Numbered from the stretch's first letter, positions 32,986 through 47,764 are shown. The stretch is 51,028 bases of DNA from Pseudomonadota bacterium (GCA_963205165.1 CAUJJX010000127.1:1-51028), one strand, 5' to 3'. Numbers and translations are program-made. The notes: generated by a model not told the origin, from the sequence alone.

Positions 32986-33896
32986 GAGGACTTCGCAGCC
33001 TCGTGCAGTTCGAGCTTCCGGCGCCCCGCGTAGTCGCGTGCGAAGTGCCAGGCCACGCGTCCGCTGCGGGAGCCGCGCGCGAGCGCCCACTGGAGCGCCT
33101 CGCGACGGAAATCCTCGTCGGCCCCCGGTGTGACGCCGAGCTGCCCGACCCAGTGGCGCGCGATCGACAGATAGTGGTCCTGGTCGAACGGGTAGAACGA
33201 CACCCACAGCCCGAAGCGCTCGGACAGCGAGATCTTCTCTTCGACCGTCTCGCCGGGATGCACTTCCTCGCCGATGTACTTCGTCTCGAGGTTCTCGTGC
33301 ATGTACTCGGGCATCAGGTGGCGGCGGTTCGAGGTCGCGTAGATGAGGACGTTCTCGGACGTCGCCGCGATCGATCCGTCGAGGATCGCCTTCAGCGCCT
33401 TGTAGCCAGGCTCGTCGGATTCGAACGAGAGGTCGTCGCAGAAGATCACGAACCGCTCCGGCTGCTCGGCCACGAGATCGACGATCTCGGGCAGGTCGAC
33501 GAGGTCCATCTTCTCGACCTCGATCAGGCGCAGGCCGTGATCGGCGTAGCGGTTGAGCACGGCTTTCACGAGCGACGACTTGCCTGTCCCGCGGGCGCCC
33601 GTCAACAGCACGTTGTTGGCCGTCAGGCCGGCGACGAACTGGCGCGTGTTCGCGTCGATCTGGCTCGCCTGCGTCTCGACGCCCTGGAGATCCTCGAGGG
33701 CGATGCGGTGCGGGTGGGCAACCGGGACGAGCGCACCGACGCCGCCACGACGCCGCCAGCGGAACGCGATGGACGCCGTCAGGTCGGGCAGGACTGCCGG
33801 ACGCGGCAGGAATCCGTCGAGCCGGTCGAGCAGCGACTCGGCGCGGACGAGGAGCGACGCCAGGGCGTTCGCAGTATCAGGTGCGGTATTCGGCAT
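32982..33896 (-). CDS. DUF815-family AAA ATPase
   Basis: [42 protein letters not shown]. Confidence 0.85.
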   Translation of the reverse strand: MPNTAPDTANALASLLVRAESLLDRLDGFLPRPAVLPDLTASIAFRWRRRGGVGALVPVAHPHRIALEDLQGVETQASQIDANTRQFVAGLTANNVLLTGARGTGKSSLVKAVLNRYADHGLRLIEVEKMDLVDLPEIVDLVAEQPERFVIFCDDLSFESDEPGYKALKAILDGSIAATSENVLIYATSNRRHLMPEYMHENLETKYIGEEVHPGETVEEKISLSERFGLWVSFYPFDQDHYLSIARHWVGQLGVTPGADEDFRREALQWALARGSRSGRVAWHFARDYAGRRKLELHEAAKSS

Positions 33897-35106
33897 TGAT
33901 CTTCACGTAGTCGTAGGAGTAGTCGCAGGTCCACACGGCAGTCGACGCGTTGCCGCGTCCGAGCACCACACGGACGATGATCTCTTCGGGCTGCATCACG
34001 CGCGCGCCGTCTTCCTCGCGGTAGCTGGCGGCACGTTCACCATGGTCGATGACCTGGACGTCGCCGAGCCAGAGGTTCACACCGGCCGTGTCGAGGTCGG
34101 TGACGCCGGCATTGCCGATGGCCATGAGCAGGCGCCCGAGGTTCGGATCGGACGCGAAGAACGCCGTCTTCACGAGCGGCGAGTTGGCGATGGACCGCGC
34201 GACGCGCAGGACCTCGGCCTCGTCGCGTCCGCCCTCGACACGGACGGTGATGAACTTCGTCGCGCCCTCGCCATCGCGGGCGATCGCCTGCGCAAGCGGC
34301 GCAGCGACGGCGACGACGGCATCGCGCAGCGCGGAGTAAGCGGCGCTTTCCGCAGACGTGATCTCGGCCCCGGCAGCGCGGCCCGTTGCGATCAGCACGA
34401 AGGAGTCGTTCGTCGACGTGTCTCCGTCGACCGTGACACGGTTGAACGATGCGTCCGCGACTTCGCGCACGAGGCGATCGAGCACCGGGCGACTCACCGC
34501 GGCGTCGGTCGCGACGAACGCGAGCATCGTCGCCATGTTCGGCTGAAGCATCCCGACGCCTTTCGCAATGCCGGTGACGGTCACGGTGCGTCCGTCGATC
34601 GTCGACTGGACGGACGCGCCTTTCGGAACAGTGTCGGTCGTCATGATCGCGGTGGCGGCGTCGGCCCAGCAGTCGGCACCGAGCGATGCGACGCAGTCCG
34701 GCAGCGCAGCCTCGATTCGCTCCACGGGCAGCGGCTCCAGGATCACGCCCGTCGAGAACGGGAGGATCTCCTCCGGCGTGCAGCCGACGAGCTTCGCGGC
34801 CGCTTCGCAGGTGACGCGCGCGGCACGCAGGCCGGCTTCGCCAGTTCCGCAGTTGGCGTTACCCGCGTTCACGACGAGACCGCGAAGCTCGGCGCGGGCC
34901 GCGAGGTGCTGCCGGCACATCTGCACGGGCGCCGCTGCAAAACTGTTCTGCGTGAACACGCCGGCGATCCGGGTGCCGGGCGCGAAGCGCATGAGCATCA
35001 GGTCACGGCGGTTCGCCTTGCGGATGCCGGCTTCCGCGAAGCCGAGCTCGACGCCGGCGACGGGATGCAGGTCTTCGTTGCGGGGGGGCTTCAGATTGAC
35101 GGCCAT
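33877..35106 (-). CDS. argJ: Bifunctional glutamate N-acetyltransferase / amino-acid acetyltransferase ArgJ
   Basis: [45 protein letters not shown]. Confidence 0.95.
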   Translation of the reverse strand: MAVNLKPPRNEDLHPVAGVELGFAEAGIRKANRRDLMLMRFAPGTRIAGVFTQNSFAAAPVQMCRQHLAARAELRGLVVNAGNANCGTGEAGLRAARVTCEAAAKLVGCTPEEILPFSTGVILEPLPVERIEAALPDCVASLGADCWADAATAIMTTDTVPKGASVQSTIDGRTVTVTGIAKGVGMLQPNMATMLAFVATDAAVSRPVLDRLVREVADASFNRVTVDGDTSTNDSFVLIATGRAAGAEITSAESAAYSALRDAVVAVAAPLAQAIARDGEGATKFITVRVEGGRDEAEVLRVARSIANSPLVKTAFFASDPNLGRLLMAIGNAGVTDLDTAGVNLWLGDVQVIDHGERAASYREEDGARVMQPEEIIVRVVLGRGNASTAVWTCDYSYDYVKINAEYRT

Positions 35107-35314
35107 GGGCGCAGGGGTCCTCGGGCAGAAAAGACAGCGATCAAGGACCGGCGACTCGAGTTCGTACGCCGATCAGGACGGGCTCGGAGAATTTTGCCGT
35201 GGCAATGCCTGCATTGCCACGCATCCGGCCGATGGCTATCACCAGAACAGATGAGGGCCGACTTCTTTTAATGTTTAATAGCGCCCGTCGGATAGACAGG
35301 TAAATCACATTTAC

Positions 35315-35330
35315 TTTTCCAACTGGAAAA
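35315..35330. promoter_or_regulatory. Operator-like palindrome upstream of the 2OG oxygenase
   Basis: TTTTCCA-AC-TGGAAAA, 7-bp perfect arms. Confidence 0.4.
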
Positions 35331-35511
35331 CATTGTTTCTCAGACACAGAAAACAATCGCTGGATATCTTGCAGCGCAGTAACCGGAATGCCTCGAACGA
35401 CGTGCACGAGCGAATTCAATGCTCACGTGAAACTGATCAACCAAGAGACACGCAAATAGTCTCGATCCAGACACTGGTGCCACCAGACAAAAGGCAGGGG
35501 GAATTGAACAC

Positions 35512-36111
35512 ATGAAAGACGTCATCATCATCGATCATGCCGTGCCCACGAACATTCAGGATTCCCTGAAAAGTATCGCACTGGGCGAAAAGGTCACCTG
35601 GTATCGTCAGAACCGGGCAACGTACAACGAAAATACACCCCAGATCTTTCCGGTCACACCGGACTCCCATGACGCACAGCAATTCACCCATTCGATCTAC
35701 GAACTGACACAACCGTCGTCGCCCTTGTTCGCGACACTCGTTCCGGTAATTTCCGCAATTCCGTACACGATCAAGCAACTCATCCGGATCAAGATGAATC
35801 TCTGCGTCTACTCGCACACCGACAAACCGAATTCTCACGGAATGCCGCACGTCGACTTCACCGAGATCAGCGAGCCGTTGGTCACGGCGATCTATTACGT
35901 CAACGACAGCACCGGCGATACCGTGATCTTCGATCAGCGATATGGCCAGAAGGCACCACTGACGATCAAGACCCGGGTGACTCCGAAGAAAGGGCGGCTC
36001 GTCGTATTCGACGGGTCACTCCTTCACGCGGGCAATACCCCGAAAAACAATGCCCCGCGGGTCAATATCAACTTCAATGCCTTCATTCACGAAGGCGCCA
36101 AGGTGTTGTAA
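35512..36111 (+). CDS. 2OG-Fe(II) oxygenase superfamily protein
   Basis: MPHVDF (HxD), FDGSLLHAGNTP (distal His), PRVNINFNAF (Arg); AGGGGG ribosome-binding site upstream; lower GC than flanks. Confidence 0.82.
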   Translation: MKDVIIIDHAVPTNIQDSLKSIALGEKVTWYRQNRATYNENTPQIFPVTPDSHDAQQFTHSIYELTQPSSPLFATLVPVISAIPYTIKQLIRIKMNLCVYSHTDKPNSHGMPHVDFTEISEPLVTAIYYVNDSTGDTVIFDQRYGQKAPLTIKTRVTPKKGRLVVFDGSLLHAGNTPKNNAPRVNINFNAFIHEGAKVL

Positions 36112-36150
36112 TCAACCGGGCCCTCCGACCCGGCAATTCTGGAGCACCCC

Positions 36151-36183
36151 GGAATATGGTTCACACCTCGACACCCATATTCC
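36151..36183 (+). terminator. Possible terminator of the 2OG oxygenase gene
   Basis: GGAATATGG...CCATATTCC, 9-bp stem with 15-nt loop, followed by AATTTT. Confidence 0.4.
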
Positions 36184-36549
36184 CTGAATTTTCCCGGCAG
36201 CAGCAGCCCGGCGGCGATTCAATTCCGAGCATCAATTAACGCGCGCCATTTCCGGATTCATTCCGGCGGCGCGCGCTGCAAATGCGTGGTGGCACGCAAT
36301 CCGGGGCCACGACACACCTGGACCTCGCGAGCTGTTGTGCAGCCGCAGCATCGGATGCCGGACGACGGGACCAGACACGGGCGACGCGGTGTCCGAAACG
36401 CCAGCGCTCAGCGCACATGCAAAGGGCAGGAGAGCTCTCGCCCCGCCTGCCCCCGGATCTCGTTCGAGATCGATCGATGCCCTTCGCACTGCCGCCCGGA
36501 CCGGGCACCGACGCGAACGCCGGCAATCCCGCCCTGAACCCGACGGCGA

Positions 36550-39270
<2,721 letters not shown>

Positions 39271-39437
39271 TGAATGAGGAACGAGCGGTGGACGCCTGCG
39301 AAATGCATCGAGGGGTGGGGACTCCCGCCCTCACCCCTCGACGCTGGAATCTGTCAGTGGCCCGGCATCGGGCCGGGCGGCTCGAAGACACCGCATCCGG
39401 CAGCGGTTTTCGAGCGCGCGGATATTAACATAGGGAC

Positions 39438-39914
39438 ATGCAGCAACTCCGACGCAGCCGCGGGTCCTCCGCGGCGAAACCCATCGCCGCCTGGCTCTCA
39501 GGGCTGGAGCGTTCGAACGCGCTCGCGAGTCACGCGGAGATGCTCCTCCGACTCCAGGCGATCTACGCCCGATGCGTGCCCCCGGGGATGGCGAACGCGA
39601 GCGAACTTGCCAATGTCCGGGACGGCGTCGCCGTCGTCATCGCGCATTCCGGTGCCGTCGCCCATCGCCTGCGCATGCTCGCGCCGTCGCTGGTCCTGGC
39701 GTTGCGCAAGGGTGGTGCCGCGGTCTCCGAGCTGAAGGTCGTGGCGCAGGCGCCGCCTCCCGCGCCGGTACCCCGCGAGAAGCACGCGCTGCCGTCGCAG
39801 GCGGCGCTCGACAGCGTTCAGGCGCTGGCCGCCGAACTCGAGCCGTCGCCACTGCGAAGTGCGCTCGAAGCCATGGCCGCCCGGCAGAAACGCGATCTCA
39901 GATCGCGAGGATGA
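39438..39914 (+). CDS. DUF721 / DciA-like protein
   Basis: Position divergent from secA; ANVRDGVAVVIAHSGAVAHRLRMLAPSLVLALRKGG. Confidence 0.7.
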   Translation: MQQLRRSRGSSAAKPIAAWLSGLERSNALASHAEMLLRLQAIYARCVPPGMANASELANVRDGVAVVIAHSGAVAHRLRMLAPSLVLALRKGGAAVSELKVVAQAPPPAPVPREKHALPSQAALDSVQALAAELEPSPLRSALEAMAARQKRDLRSRG

Positions 39915-40083
39915 CCCGCTCGAAGACGTAGAAGGCCATGAATACCGCGGCGGCGAGGACGGTGTAGCGGACGATCTGCCCGCAGAGCCGCAGGTAGCGG
40001 CGATCACGGGTCGCGACGAAGAACCCCATGCAGCCGATGATGGCGAGCAGAACGATGAACCCTGCGATCCGCAGCATCAGCAT
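39898..40083 (-). CDS. Small two-TM membrane protein (61 aa)
   Basis: MLMLRIAGFIVLLAIIGCMGFFVATRDRRYLRLCGQIVRYTVLAAAVFMAFYVFERVILAI. Confidence 0.65.
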   Translation of the reverse strand: MLMLRIAGFIVLLAIIGCMGFFVATRDRRYLRLCGQIVRYTVLAAAVFMAFYVFERVILAI

Positions 40084-40110
40084 GGCGCGGATGTCCTTCC
40101 GTGCGGCCCG

Positions 40111-41064
40111 TCAGGCGCTCTGCAGCTGGAGCCGGGCAAACGCCGGCGCGCGTTCGGTCTCGAGGAATTCCGCGTATTCCCAGGCGCGCTCGTCCTCCAG
40201 GAGGCGACGCAGCAGCGCGTTGTTGAGCGCGTGGCCCGACTTGTGGGCGCTGAACGCGCCGATCAGCGGATGGCCGAGCAGGTAGAGATCGCCGATCGCG
40301 TCGAGGACCTTGTGCTTCACGAACTCGTCGTCGTAACGGAGCCCGTCGGCATTCAGCACGCGGTACTCGTCCATCACGATGGCGTTGTCGAGACTGCCGC
40401 CGAGCGCGAGGCCCTGGGCACGCATGCTCTCGACCTCGTGCATGAAACCGAAGGTCCGGGCGCGGCTCACTTCCTTCACGTACGAGTGCGTCGCGAAATC
40501 GACGACAACCCGGTTACCCGACGAATCGAAGGCCGGATGGCTGAAGTCGATCGAGAACTCGAGCCGGAATCCGTCGTGCGGATCGAGCCGTGCCCACTTG
40601 TCGCCGTGACGCACCTCGACGGACTCGCGGACGCGGATGAAGCGCTTGGGAGCGTTCTGCTCCTCGACGCCGGCCGACTGGATCAGGAACACGAATGGCG
40701 CCGCGCTGCCATCCATGATCGGGATCTCTGCCGAGGTCAGGTCGACGTGCAGGTTGTCGATGCCGAGACCCGCGAGTGCCGACATCAGGTGCTCTACCGT
40801 CGAGACGCGCACGCCCTCGTGCTCGAGGCACGACGACAGTCGGGTGTCCTTGACGACATACGGACCGGCCTGGATGTCGACCGGCTCGGGCAGGTCGACG
40901 CGGTGGAACACGATCCCGGTGCCCGGCGCGGCCGGACGCAACGTGAGGAACACCTTCTCGCCGGTGTGCAGGCCGACGCCGGTGGCGCGGACGATGTTCC
41001 TGAGGGTTCTCTGCCGGAGCATTCCGGTGGATCCGGGCGTTGCGACGGGCGTGGGTTCGGGCAT
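40111..41064 (-). CDS. lpxC: UDP-3-O-acyl-N-acetylglucosamine deacetylase LpxC
   Basis: [60 protein letters not shown]. Confidence 0.96.
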   Translation of the reverse strand: MPEPTPVATPGSTGMLRQRTLRNIVRATGVGLHTGEKVFLTLRPAAPGTGIVFHRVDLPEPVDIQAGPYVVKDTRLSSCLEHEGVRVSTVEHLMSALAGLGIDNLHVDLTSAEIPIMDGSAAPFVFLIQSAGVEEQNAPKRFIRVRESVEVRHGDKWARLDPHDGFRLEFSIDFSHPAFDSSGNRVVVDFATHSYVKEVSRARTFGFMHEVESMRAQGLALGGSLDNAIVMDEYRVLNADGLRYDDEFVKHKVLDAIGDLYLLGHPLIGAFSAHKSGHALNNALLRRLLEDERAWEYAEFLETERAPAFARLQLQSA

Positions 41065-41195
41065 GGATGTGTCTCCCGGAGGGGCAGTTAGGGTATCACG
41101 GCACCGTCCGTTTCCGGACCTGCCAACCCTGCGGATGTCAGTGCAGACGCAGTGTCGACGGGCCCGGACCGGTGTCGTGGATGCCGGCGGCCGCC

Positions 41196-42344
41196 TCAGT
41201 CGGCCTGACGGCGCAGGAACGCCGGGATGTCCAGCGTCTCGATGCCCGTCTGCTTCATCGCCTCGATCGTGTCGCGATTGCGGCGACGGATCACGGCCGG
41301 CGTGTCGAGGTCGCCGTGGTTCGAGTCCATGACGATCGGCGCGGCATCGGTGCCGGTGCGAAGGACGAGCTTCGGCTGCTGCCGCACGATCGGATTCCCG
41401 AGACCGGTCGCGACCATCGTCACGCGGAGGCTCTCGCCCAGCGATTCGTCGATCACGGTACCGACGATCACGGTCGCGTCTTCCGCGGTGAAGCCCTTGA
41501 TCGTGTTCATGACCTCGTGGACTTCCTTCATCTTCAGGCTCGTGCTGGCGGTGATGTTCACGAGAACTCCGCGTGCGCCGGCGAGGTTGACATCCTCGAG
41601 CAGCGGGCTCGCGACGGCGGCTTCCGCGGCCTCGGTCGCACGGTACGGACCCGACGCGACCGACGAACCCATCATCGCCATGCCCGTCTCGGACATGATC
41701 GTGCGGACGTCCGCGAAGTCGACGTTCACGAGACCCGGGCACTTGATCACTTCGGCGATGCCGGCGACGGCGCCGTGCAGCACGCCGTTGGCGGCGCGGA
41801 ACGCGTCGAGCATCGAGACGTCCTCACCGAGCACGGCCATCAGCTTGTCGTTCGGGATCACGATCAGCGAGTCGACACGCTGCGCGAGTTCCTCGAGGCC
41901 CTGCTGCGCGATCTTCAGGCGCTTGCCTTCGAACCCGAACGGCTTCGTGACCACCGCGACCGTCAGGATGCCCAGTTCCTTCGCGACTTCCGCGACGATC
42001 GGCGCAGCACCCGTGCCCGTGCCGCCGCCCATGCCGGCCGTCAGGAACAGCATGTCCGCGCCTTCGATCATCTCGATGATCCGCTCGCGATCCTCGATGG
42101 CGGCCTGGCGGCCGACGTCCGGGTTCGCACCGGCGCCGAGACCCTTCGTCACGCCGTTGCCGAGCTGGAGCGTCCGATGGGCGTTGTTGCGCTTCAACGC
42201 CTGCGCATCCGTGTTCAGGCAGATGAACTCCACGCCATCGACGCCGCGCTCGATCATGTGATCCACGGCATTGCCGCCGCAGCCGCCCACACCCACCACC
42301 TTGATGACCGCTTCCTGCGACTGCGAATCGATGATCTCGAACAT
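41196..42344 (-). CDS. ftsZ: Cell division protein FtsZ
   Basis: [35 protein letters not shown]-terminal [11 protein letters not shown]. Confidence 0.98.
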   Translation of the reverse strand: MFEIIDSQSQEAVIKVVGVGGCGGNAVDHMIERGVDGVEFICLNTDAQALKRNNAHRTLQLGNGVTKGLGAGANPDVGRQAAIEDRERIIEMIEGADMLFLTAGMGGGTGTGAAPIVAEVAKELGILTVAVVTKPFGFEGKRLKIAQQGLEELAQRVDSLIVIPNDKLMAVLGEDVSMLDAFRAANGVLHGAVAGIAEVIKCPGLVNVDFADVRTIMSETGMAMMGSSVASGPYRATEAAEAAVASPLLEDVNLAGARGVLVNITASTSLKMKEVHEVMNTIKGFTAEDATVIVGTVIDESLGESLRVTMVATGLGNPIVRQQPKLVLRTGTDAAPIVMDSNHGDLDTPAVIRRRNRDTIEAMKQTGIETLDIPAFLRRQAD

Positions 42345-42423
42345 TTTGTTGTCTCCTGGTACCCGTTGAATTCAGTGATTGATTGCCGCCCGGCAACCGC
42401 CCGATGCCTTGCCTGCCCCGTGG

Positions 42424-43695
42424 TCAGAAATTGACCGTGAACCATTCCTTCATGCGACTGAACACCTGCTGGAAGCTCCCCGTCGAAAGCTTCACCAGAT
42501 CCCTGCGCTGCTGCTGTTCGTGGGCTGCCATCAGCAGCCCGACACCCGTCGAGAATCGCGGGCCGCGCACGACCTCCGCGAGCGGCCCGAGGTAGTTCGG
42601 CACACCGAGACGCACCGGCATGTGGAACACCTCCTCGCCCAGCTCGACCATGCCCTGCATGCCCGCGCTGCCACCGGTGATGACGATGCCGGACGACAGG
42701 AGGTCCTCGTAGCCGCTGCGGCGCAGTTCCGCCTGCACGAGCGAGTAGAGCTCTTCCACGCGCGGCTCGATCACCTCGGCGAGCGTCTGGCGCGACAGCT
42801 GCCGCGGCTCGCGATCGCCGACGCCCGGCACCTCGACCATGTCCGCCGGATTCGCGAGCTGGCGCAGCGCGCAGCCGTACTTGCGCTTGATCTCTTCCGC
42901 TTCCTTGGTGGGCGTGCGCAGCGCCATCGCGATGTCGTTCGTGATCTGGTCACCCGCGATCGGGATCACGGCCGTGTGCCGGATCGCACCGTGCGTGAAC
43001 ACAGCGATGTCGGCCGTGCCGCCACCGATGTCGACGAGCGCCACGCCGAGATCCTTCTCGTCCTCGGAGAGCACGGCCTGCGCGGACGCGAGCGGCTGGA
43101 GGATCAGGTCGCGCACCTCGAGTCCGCAGCGCCGCACGCACTTCAGGATGTTCTGCGCAGCCGACACGGCACCGGTGACGATGTGCACCTTCACCTCGAG
43201 CCGCACGCCGGCCATCCCGAGGGGCTCGCGCACATCCTCCTGGCCGTCGATCACGAACTCCTGGTTGAGCACATGCAGGATCTGCTGGTCGGTCGGGATG
43301 TTCACGGCCTTCGCCGTCTCGATCACGCGGTCGACGTCGAACTGCGAGACCTCGCGGTCCTTGATGGCGACCATGCCGTGCGAATTGAAGCTCTTGATGT
43401 GGCTGCCCGCGATCCCGGTGTAGACCTCCTTGATCTTGCAGTCGGCCATCAACTCGGCTTCCTCGAGCGCGCGCTGGATCGCGTTGACGGTGGACTCGAT
43501 GTTCACCACCACGCCCTTCTTCAATCCGCGCGACGGCGCCGTACCCATGCCGACGACCTCGAAGCCACCTTCCGGCTTCGCTTCCGCCACGATGGCGATG
43601 ACCTTGGACGTACCGATGTCCAGGCCCACCATCAGGTTGCGCGCTTCCTTGCTCTTGCTGCCGCGCGTCATGCGTTTCTGTTCGGCGAGATCCAT
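42424..43695 (-). CDS. ftsA: Cell division protein FtsA
   Basis: NLMVGLDIGTSKVIAIVAE, VDIGGGTADIAVF. Confidence 0.97.
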   Translation of the reverse strand: MDLAEQKRMTRGSKSKEARNLMVGLDIGTSKVIAIVAEAKPEGGFEVVGMGTAPSRGLKKGVVVNIESTVNAIQRALEEAELMADCKIKEVYTGIAGSHIKSFNSHGMVAIKDREVSQFDVDRVIETAKAVNIPTDQQILHVLNQEFVIDGQEDVREPLGMAGVRLEVKVHIVTGAVSAAQNILKCVRRCGLEVRDLILQPLASAQAVLSEDEKDLGVALVDIGGGTADIAVFTHGAIRHTAVIPIAGDQITNDIAMALRTPTKEAEEIKRKYGCALRQLANPADMVEVPGVGDREPRQLSRQTLAEVIEPRVEELYSLVQAELRRSGYEDLLSSGIVITGGSAGMQGMVELGEEVFHMPVRLGVPNYLGPLAEVVRGPRFSTGVGLLMAAHEQQQRRDLVKLSTGSFQQVFSRMKEWFTVNF

Positions 43696-43711
43696 CGCTC
43701 CCTTCTCCTCG

Positions 43712-44422
43712 TCACGCCCCGTTGCCCATGGTGCGGACCCGCGCCGCGAATCCGTTCGGATAGCGCAGGTCCACGATCTGCGGCTGCTCGCGCATCCGGC
43801 CCACGCTTGCCGCGTAGACCGAGACGAACTTCGCGAGCCGCTCCGTCATCTTTTCGCGCCCGAGTTCGAGCGCCATCCCGTCTTCCAGCCGCAGGCGCCA
43901 CGCGCGCCGGTCGGACACTTCCACCGCTGCCAGCCGGAACCCCAGCGATTCGATCAGCGTGCGGAACGTCCGATAGTTCGTCGCGATCTCGGCCGACACT
44001 TCGCGCGGGCCCGAGAACACCGGCAGCTTCTCGTCGGACGCCGCCGCGAAGATCTCGCCGTGCGTGTTCACCAGCCCCTCGTCGCCCCAGCGGGCGAGCG
44101 CCTCGTGCTCCTCGAGCACGACCTCGAGGCGGTCCGGCCAGTGGCGGCGCAGTTGCGCGCGACGCACCCAAGGCAGCTTCTCGAACGCGAGTCGCGAGTT
44201 GTCGAGATGGATCGTGAAGAAGTTGCCGCGCAGTTCGCGATGCACGACGGTGTCGATCTGCGCGCGGGTGACCTGCGAGACGCTGCCCACCACCTTCACT
44301 TCACGCACGGGGAACACCGGCAGATGGATCACCGTGAGCAGCACGATGTACATCAGCGCGACGGTGGCCACCCCGTACAGGAAGTTGGCGATGGCGGTCA
44401 GCAGCTCGGGTCTATCCCACAT
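43712..44422 (-). CDS. ftsQ: Cell division protein FtsQ
   Basis: POTRA-like segment [46 protein letters not shown]. Confidence 0.93.
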   Translation of the reverse strand: MWDRPELLTAIANFLYGVATVALMYIVLLTVIHLPVFPVREVKVVGSVSQVTRAQIDTVVHRELRGNFFTIHLDNSRLAFEKLPWVRRAQLRRHWPDRLEVVLEEHEALARWGDEGLVNTHGEIFAAASDEKLPVFSGPREVSAEIATNYRTFRTLIESLGFRLAAVEVSDRRAWRLRLEDGMALELGREKMTERLAKFVSVYAASVGRMREQPQIVDLRYPNGFAARVRTMGNGA

Positions 44423-45323
44423 GGGCGAGCTCCAGGATCTCGACCACGAGCCGGTCGAACTCGATGCCTGCCGCGCGCGCGGCCATCGGCACGAGGCTGT
44501 GTCCGGTCATGCCCGGCGACGTGTTCATCTCGAGCAGCGCGATGCTGCCGTCGGCCCGGCGGATCAGGTCGGCGCGGCCCCAGCCTTCGCAGCCGAGCGC
44601 AGCCGCGGCGCGAAGCACGAGTGCGCGGATCGCCTGCTCTTCCGCATCGGGCAGGCCGCACGGGCAGAAGTACTTCGTGTCGTCGGTGAAGTACTTGTTG
44701 GTGTAGTCGTAGTTGCCCTGCGGCGCCTCGATGCGCACGAGCGGCAGCGCACGATCGCCGAGGAATGCCGCCGTGTATTCCTGCCCCGCGACGAACTCCT
44801 CCGCGAGGATCAGCCGATCGTTCTTCGCGGCGAGCGCGTACGCGTCCGCCATCTGGTCGGCGTGCGTGACTTTCGTGAGTCCGAGGCTGGACCCTTCGCG
44901 GGCCGGCTTCACGATCAGCGGCAGGCCGAGGCGTTCGGCGACGGCGGCGAAATCACTGTCGGCCTGCAGCACTTCCCAGCGCGGGGTCGGCAGATCGTTC
45001 GCGACCCACACCATCTTCGTGCGGACCTTGTCCATCGACAGCGCGGACGCCATCACGCCGCTGCCCGTGTACGGAATGTCCATCAGTTCGAGCGCGCCCT
45101 GCACCGTGCCGTCCTCGCCCCAGCGGCCGTGCAACGCGATGAAGACGCGATCGAAGCCTTCGTCCTTCAGTGCGTGCAGCGGACGTTCCGCCGGATCGAA
45201 CGCGTGGGCGTCGACGCCGGCGCGACGCAGCGCGTCCAGTACCGCCGTGCCCGACAGGATCGAGATCTCGCGCTCGCCGGATCGTCCGCCGAACAGCACG
45301 GCTACCTTGCCGAAGTGGTTCAT
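44412..45323 (-). CDS. ddl: D-alanine--D-alanine ligase
   Basis: [54 protein letters not shown]. Confidence 0.96.
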   Translation of the reverse strand: MNHFGKVAVLFGGRSGEREISILSGTAVLDALRRAGVDAHAFDPAERPLHALKDEGFDRVFIALHGRWGEDGTVQGALELMDIPYTGSGVMASALSMDKVRTKMVWVANDLPTPRWEVLQADSDFAAVAERLGLPLIVKPAREGSSLGLTKVTHADQMADAYALAAKNDRLILAEEFVAGQEYTAAFLGDRALPLVRIEAPQGNYDYTNKYFTDDTKYFCPCGLPDAEEQAIRALVLRAAAALGCEGWGRADLIRRADGSIALLEMNTSPGMTGHSLVPMAARAAGIEFDRLVVEILELAHVG

Positions 45324-46300
45324 GCGCGGCCCTCCACGGCATCGGTCGCGAGGTGCTCGCCGATGATCCGCACCTCGGGTTCGAGCCGGACGCCGCACTC
45401 GCGCGCCACGATGTCGCGCACGAGCTGGATCAGCTGCTCGATGTCCGCGGCCGTCGCATCGCCGGCGTTCACGATGAAATTCGCGTGCTTCGTCGAGACT
45501 TCCGCACCACCGATGCGCCGGCCCTTCAGCCCGCACGACTGGATGAGCCGCGCTGCGTGATCGCCGGGCGGGTTGCGGAACACGGACCCCGCGTTCGGCT
45601 GGCCGAGCGGCTGCGTCGCGATGCGCTTCGAGAGAAATTCCTTGATGCGCGCGCGCGCCGCGTGACCGTCGCCCGGCGTGAAACGGAACCACGCCGCGAG
45701 GAACCACTCCTCCGGCATCGGCGCGAGGCACGACGCATGTGCGGACGGCGAACCCGCATCGGGGCGCAGCGCGCAGTGACGGTAGGCGATCTCGTAGTCG
45801 GCCGGCGTGCGACTGCGCAGCGCACCGGTGCGGTCGAGCACTAGCACGCGCTCGACGCGTTCCCACGTCTCGGACCCGTAGCAGCCGGCGTTCATCGCGA
45901 GCGCGCCACCGACGGTGCCCGGGATGCCGGCGAGAAACTCTGCGCCCTCGAACTCGTGCATCGACGCGAAGCGCGCGACCTTCGGGCTCGCGACTCCGGC
46001 CTCGGCGTGGACCAGTCCGTCCGCCGTCATCTCGATGCGTCCGAGCGCGCCGTGGAGGAACACGACCGTGCCGCGGAATCCGCCGTCGCGCACGAGCAGG
46101 TTGCTGCCGAGGCCGACGAACACGACCGGTTCACCGGCCGGCAGCGAACGCACGAACACGGCGAGGTCGTCGAGATCGACCGGCACGTACACGCGATCGG
46201 CGACCCCGCCTGCGCGCCAGCTCACGTGGCGACGCATGGACTCGCCGACGCGGATCGCGCCGCGCGGTTCGTGATGGAAGACGGGTTCGGTCATCCTCAT
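45320..46300 (-). CDS. murB: UDP-N-acetylenolpyruvoylglucosamine reductase
   Basis: [52 protein letters not shown]. Confidence 0.95.
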   Translation of the reverse strand: MRMTEPVFHHEPRGAIRVGESMRRHVSWRAGGVADRVYVPVDLDDLAVFVRSLPAGEPVVFVGLGSNLLVRDGGFRGTVVFLHGALGRIEMTADGLVHAEAGVASPKVARFASMHEFEGAEFLAGIPGTVGGALAMNAGCYGSETWERVERVLVLDRTGALRSRTPADYEIAYRHCALRPDAGSPSAHASCLAPMPEEWFLAAWFRFTPGDGHAARARIKEFLSKRIATQPLGQPNAGSVFRNPPGDHAARLIQSCGLKGRRIGGAEVSTKHANFIVNAGDATAADIEQLIQLVRDIVARECGVRLEPEVRIIGEHLATDAVEGRA

Positions 46301-47727
46301 CCCTCGGAGACTCCGGCTTCGCCGGCTTCGGCCGCGGCAGCGCGGACCATCCCCGGCACCTGTCCGATGGACCCCGCGCCCATCGTCACGACGACATCAC
46401 CGTCGCGCGCGAGGTCGAGGATCGCGTCGGGAAGATCCTTCCATTGCTCGATGAACACGGGTTCGACCTTGCCCTGCACGCGCACGGCACGCGCGAGCGA
46501 GCGACCATCGGCTGCGACGATCGGCGCTTCGCCGGCGGCGTACACCTCGGTCAGCAGCAACGCGTCGACGGACGACAACACCTTCACGAAGTCCTCGAAG
46601 ACGTCGCGCGTGCGGGAATAGCGATGGGGCTGGAACGCGAGCACGAGCCGGCGGCCGGGATACGCACCGCGGGCCGCGGCGAGCGTCGCCGCCATCTCGA
46701 CCGGGTGATGCCCGTAGTCGTCGACGAGCGTGCAGGTGCCACCGGACCGCAGCGCGATCTCGCCGTAGTGCTGGAAGCGACGGCCGACGCCCCGGAACTC
46801 GAAGAGCGCACGGACGATCGCGGCGTCGGACGCACCGACTTCCATCGCGACTGCGATCGCGGCGAGCGCGTTCTGCACGTTGTGCAGGCCGGGCAGGTTC
46901 AGCACGACATCGAGTTCGCGTGCGGGCGTCCCGTTGGCGGCGCGCTGCACCCGGAAGCGCATCCGGCCGTCTTCCGCGCGGACGTCGACGGCGCGCACCT
47001 GGGCGTCCTCGTGCATGCCGTACGTCGTGACGGGCTTCGACACGATCGGCAGGATCGAGCGCACGTGCGGATCATCGATGCACAGCATCGCCATGCCATA
47101 GAACGGCAGGTGCTGGAGAAATTCGACGAAGGCCTGGCGCAGCCGCGCGAAATCGTGGCCGTACGTTTCCATGTGATCGGCGTCGATGTTCGTGACGACG
47201 GCCAGCACGGGTTGCAGGTACAGGAACGACGCGTCGGATTCGTCGGCCTCGACGACGATGAACTCGCCGCTGCCGAGCTTCGCGTTGGAGCCCGCGGCTT
47301 CGAGACGTCCGCCGATCACGAAGGTCGGGTCCATCCCGGCCTCGGCGAGGATGCTCGCGACGAGCGACGTCGTGGTCGTCTTGCCGTGCGTGCCCGCGAC
47401 GGCGATGCCCTGCTTCAGACGCATCAGTTCGGCGAGCATCAGCGCGCGCGGCACGACCGGCACGCGACGCGCACGGGCCGCGGCCACTTCGACGTTCTCG
47501 GCCTTCACGGCGGTCGAGATCACGACGGCGTCGGCGCCCTCGACGTTCGCGGCGTCGTGACCAAAGTGGATCGTCGCGCCACCGGCGCGCAGACGCTGCG
47601 TCGTCGCGCTCTCGGCGAGATCGGATCCGCTGACCTGGTAGCCGAGGTTCAGCATCACCTCGGCGATGCCGCTCATCCCGGCGCCGCCGATGCCCACGAA
47701 ATGCACGTGCTTGACCTTGTGTTTCAT
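46297..47727 (-). CDS. murC: UDP-N-acetylmuramate--L-alanine ligase
   Basis: [45 protein letters not shown]. Confidence 0.97.
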   Translation of the reverse strand: MKHKVKHVHFVGIGGAGMSGIAEVMLNLGYQVSGSDLAESATTQRLRAGGATIHFGHDAANVEGADAVVISTAVKAENVEVAAARARRVPVVPRALMLAELMRLKQGIAVAGTHGKTTTTSLVASILAEAGMDPTFVIGGRLEAAGSNAKLGSGEFIVVEADESDASFLYLQPVLAVVTNIDADHMETYGHDFARLRQAFVEFLQHLPFYGMAMLCIDDPHVRSILPIVSKPVTTYGMHEDAQVRAVDVRAEDGRMRFRVQRAANGTPARELDVVLNLPGLHNVQNALAAIAVAMEVGASDAAIVRALFEFRGVGRRFQHYGEIALRSGGTCTLVDDYGHHPVEMAATLAAARGAYPGRRLVLAFQPHRYSRTRDVFEDFVKVLSSVDALLLTEVYAAGEAPIVAADGRSLARAVRVQGKVEPVFIEQWKDLPDAILDLARDGDVVVTMGAGSIGQVPGMVRAAAAEAGEAGVSEG

Positions 47728-47764
47728 GGCTGCTGTTCCATCGTGGAATGGGCGGACGGGGTCG

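Noticed and set aside
35141-35419. 92-aa minus-strand ORF upstream of argJ
   Set aside because: No family signature and overlaps palindromic non-coding sequence; possible but not supported.
36241-36274. Nested palindrome GCGCGCC...CCGGA-TTCAT-TCCGG...GGCGCGC downstream of secA
   Set aside because: Likely an ordinary secA 3' hairpin; short stems and high GC make chance occurrence plausible.
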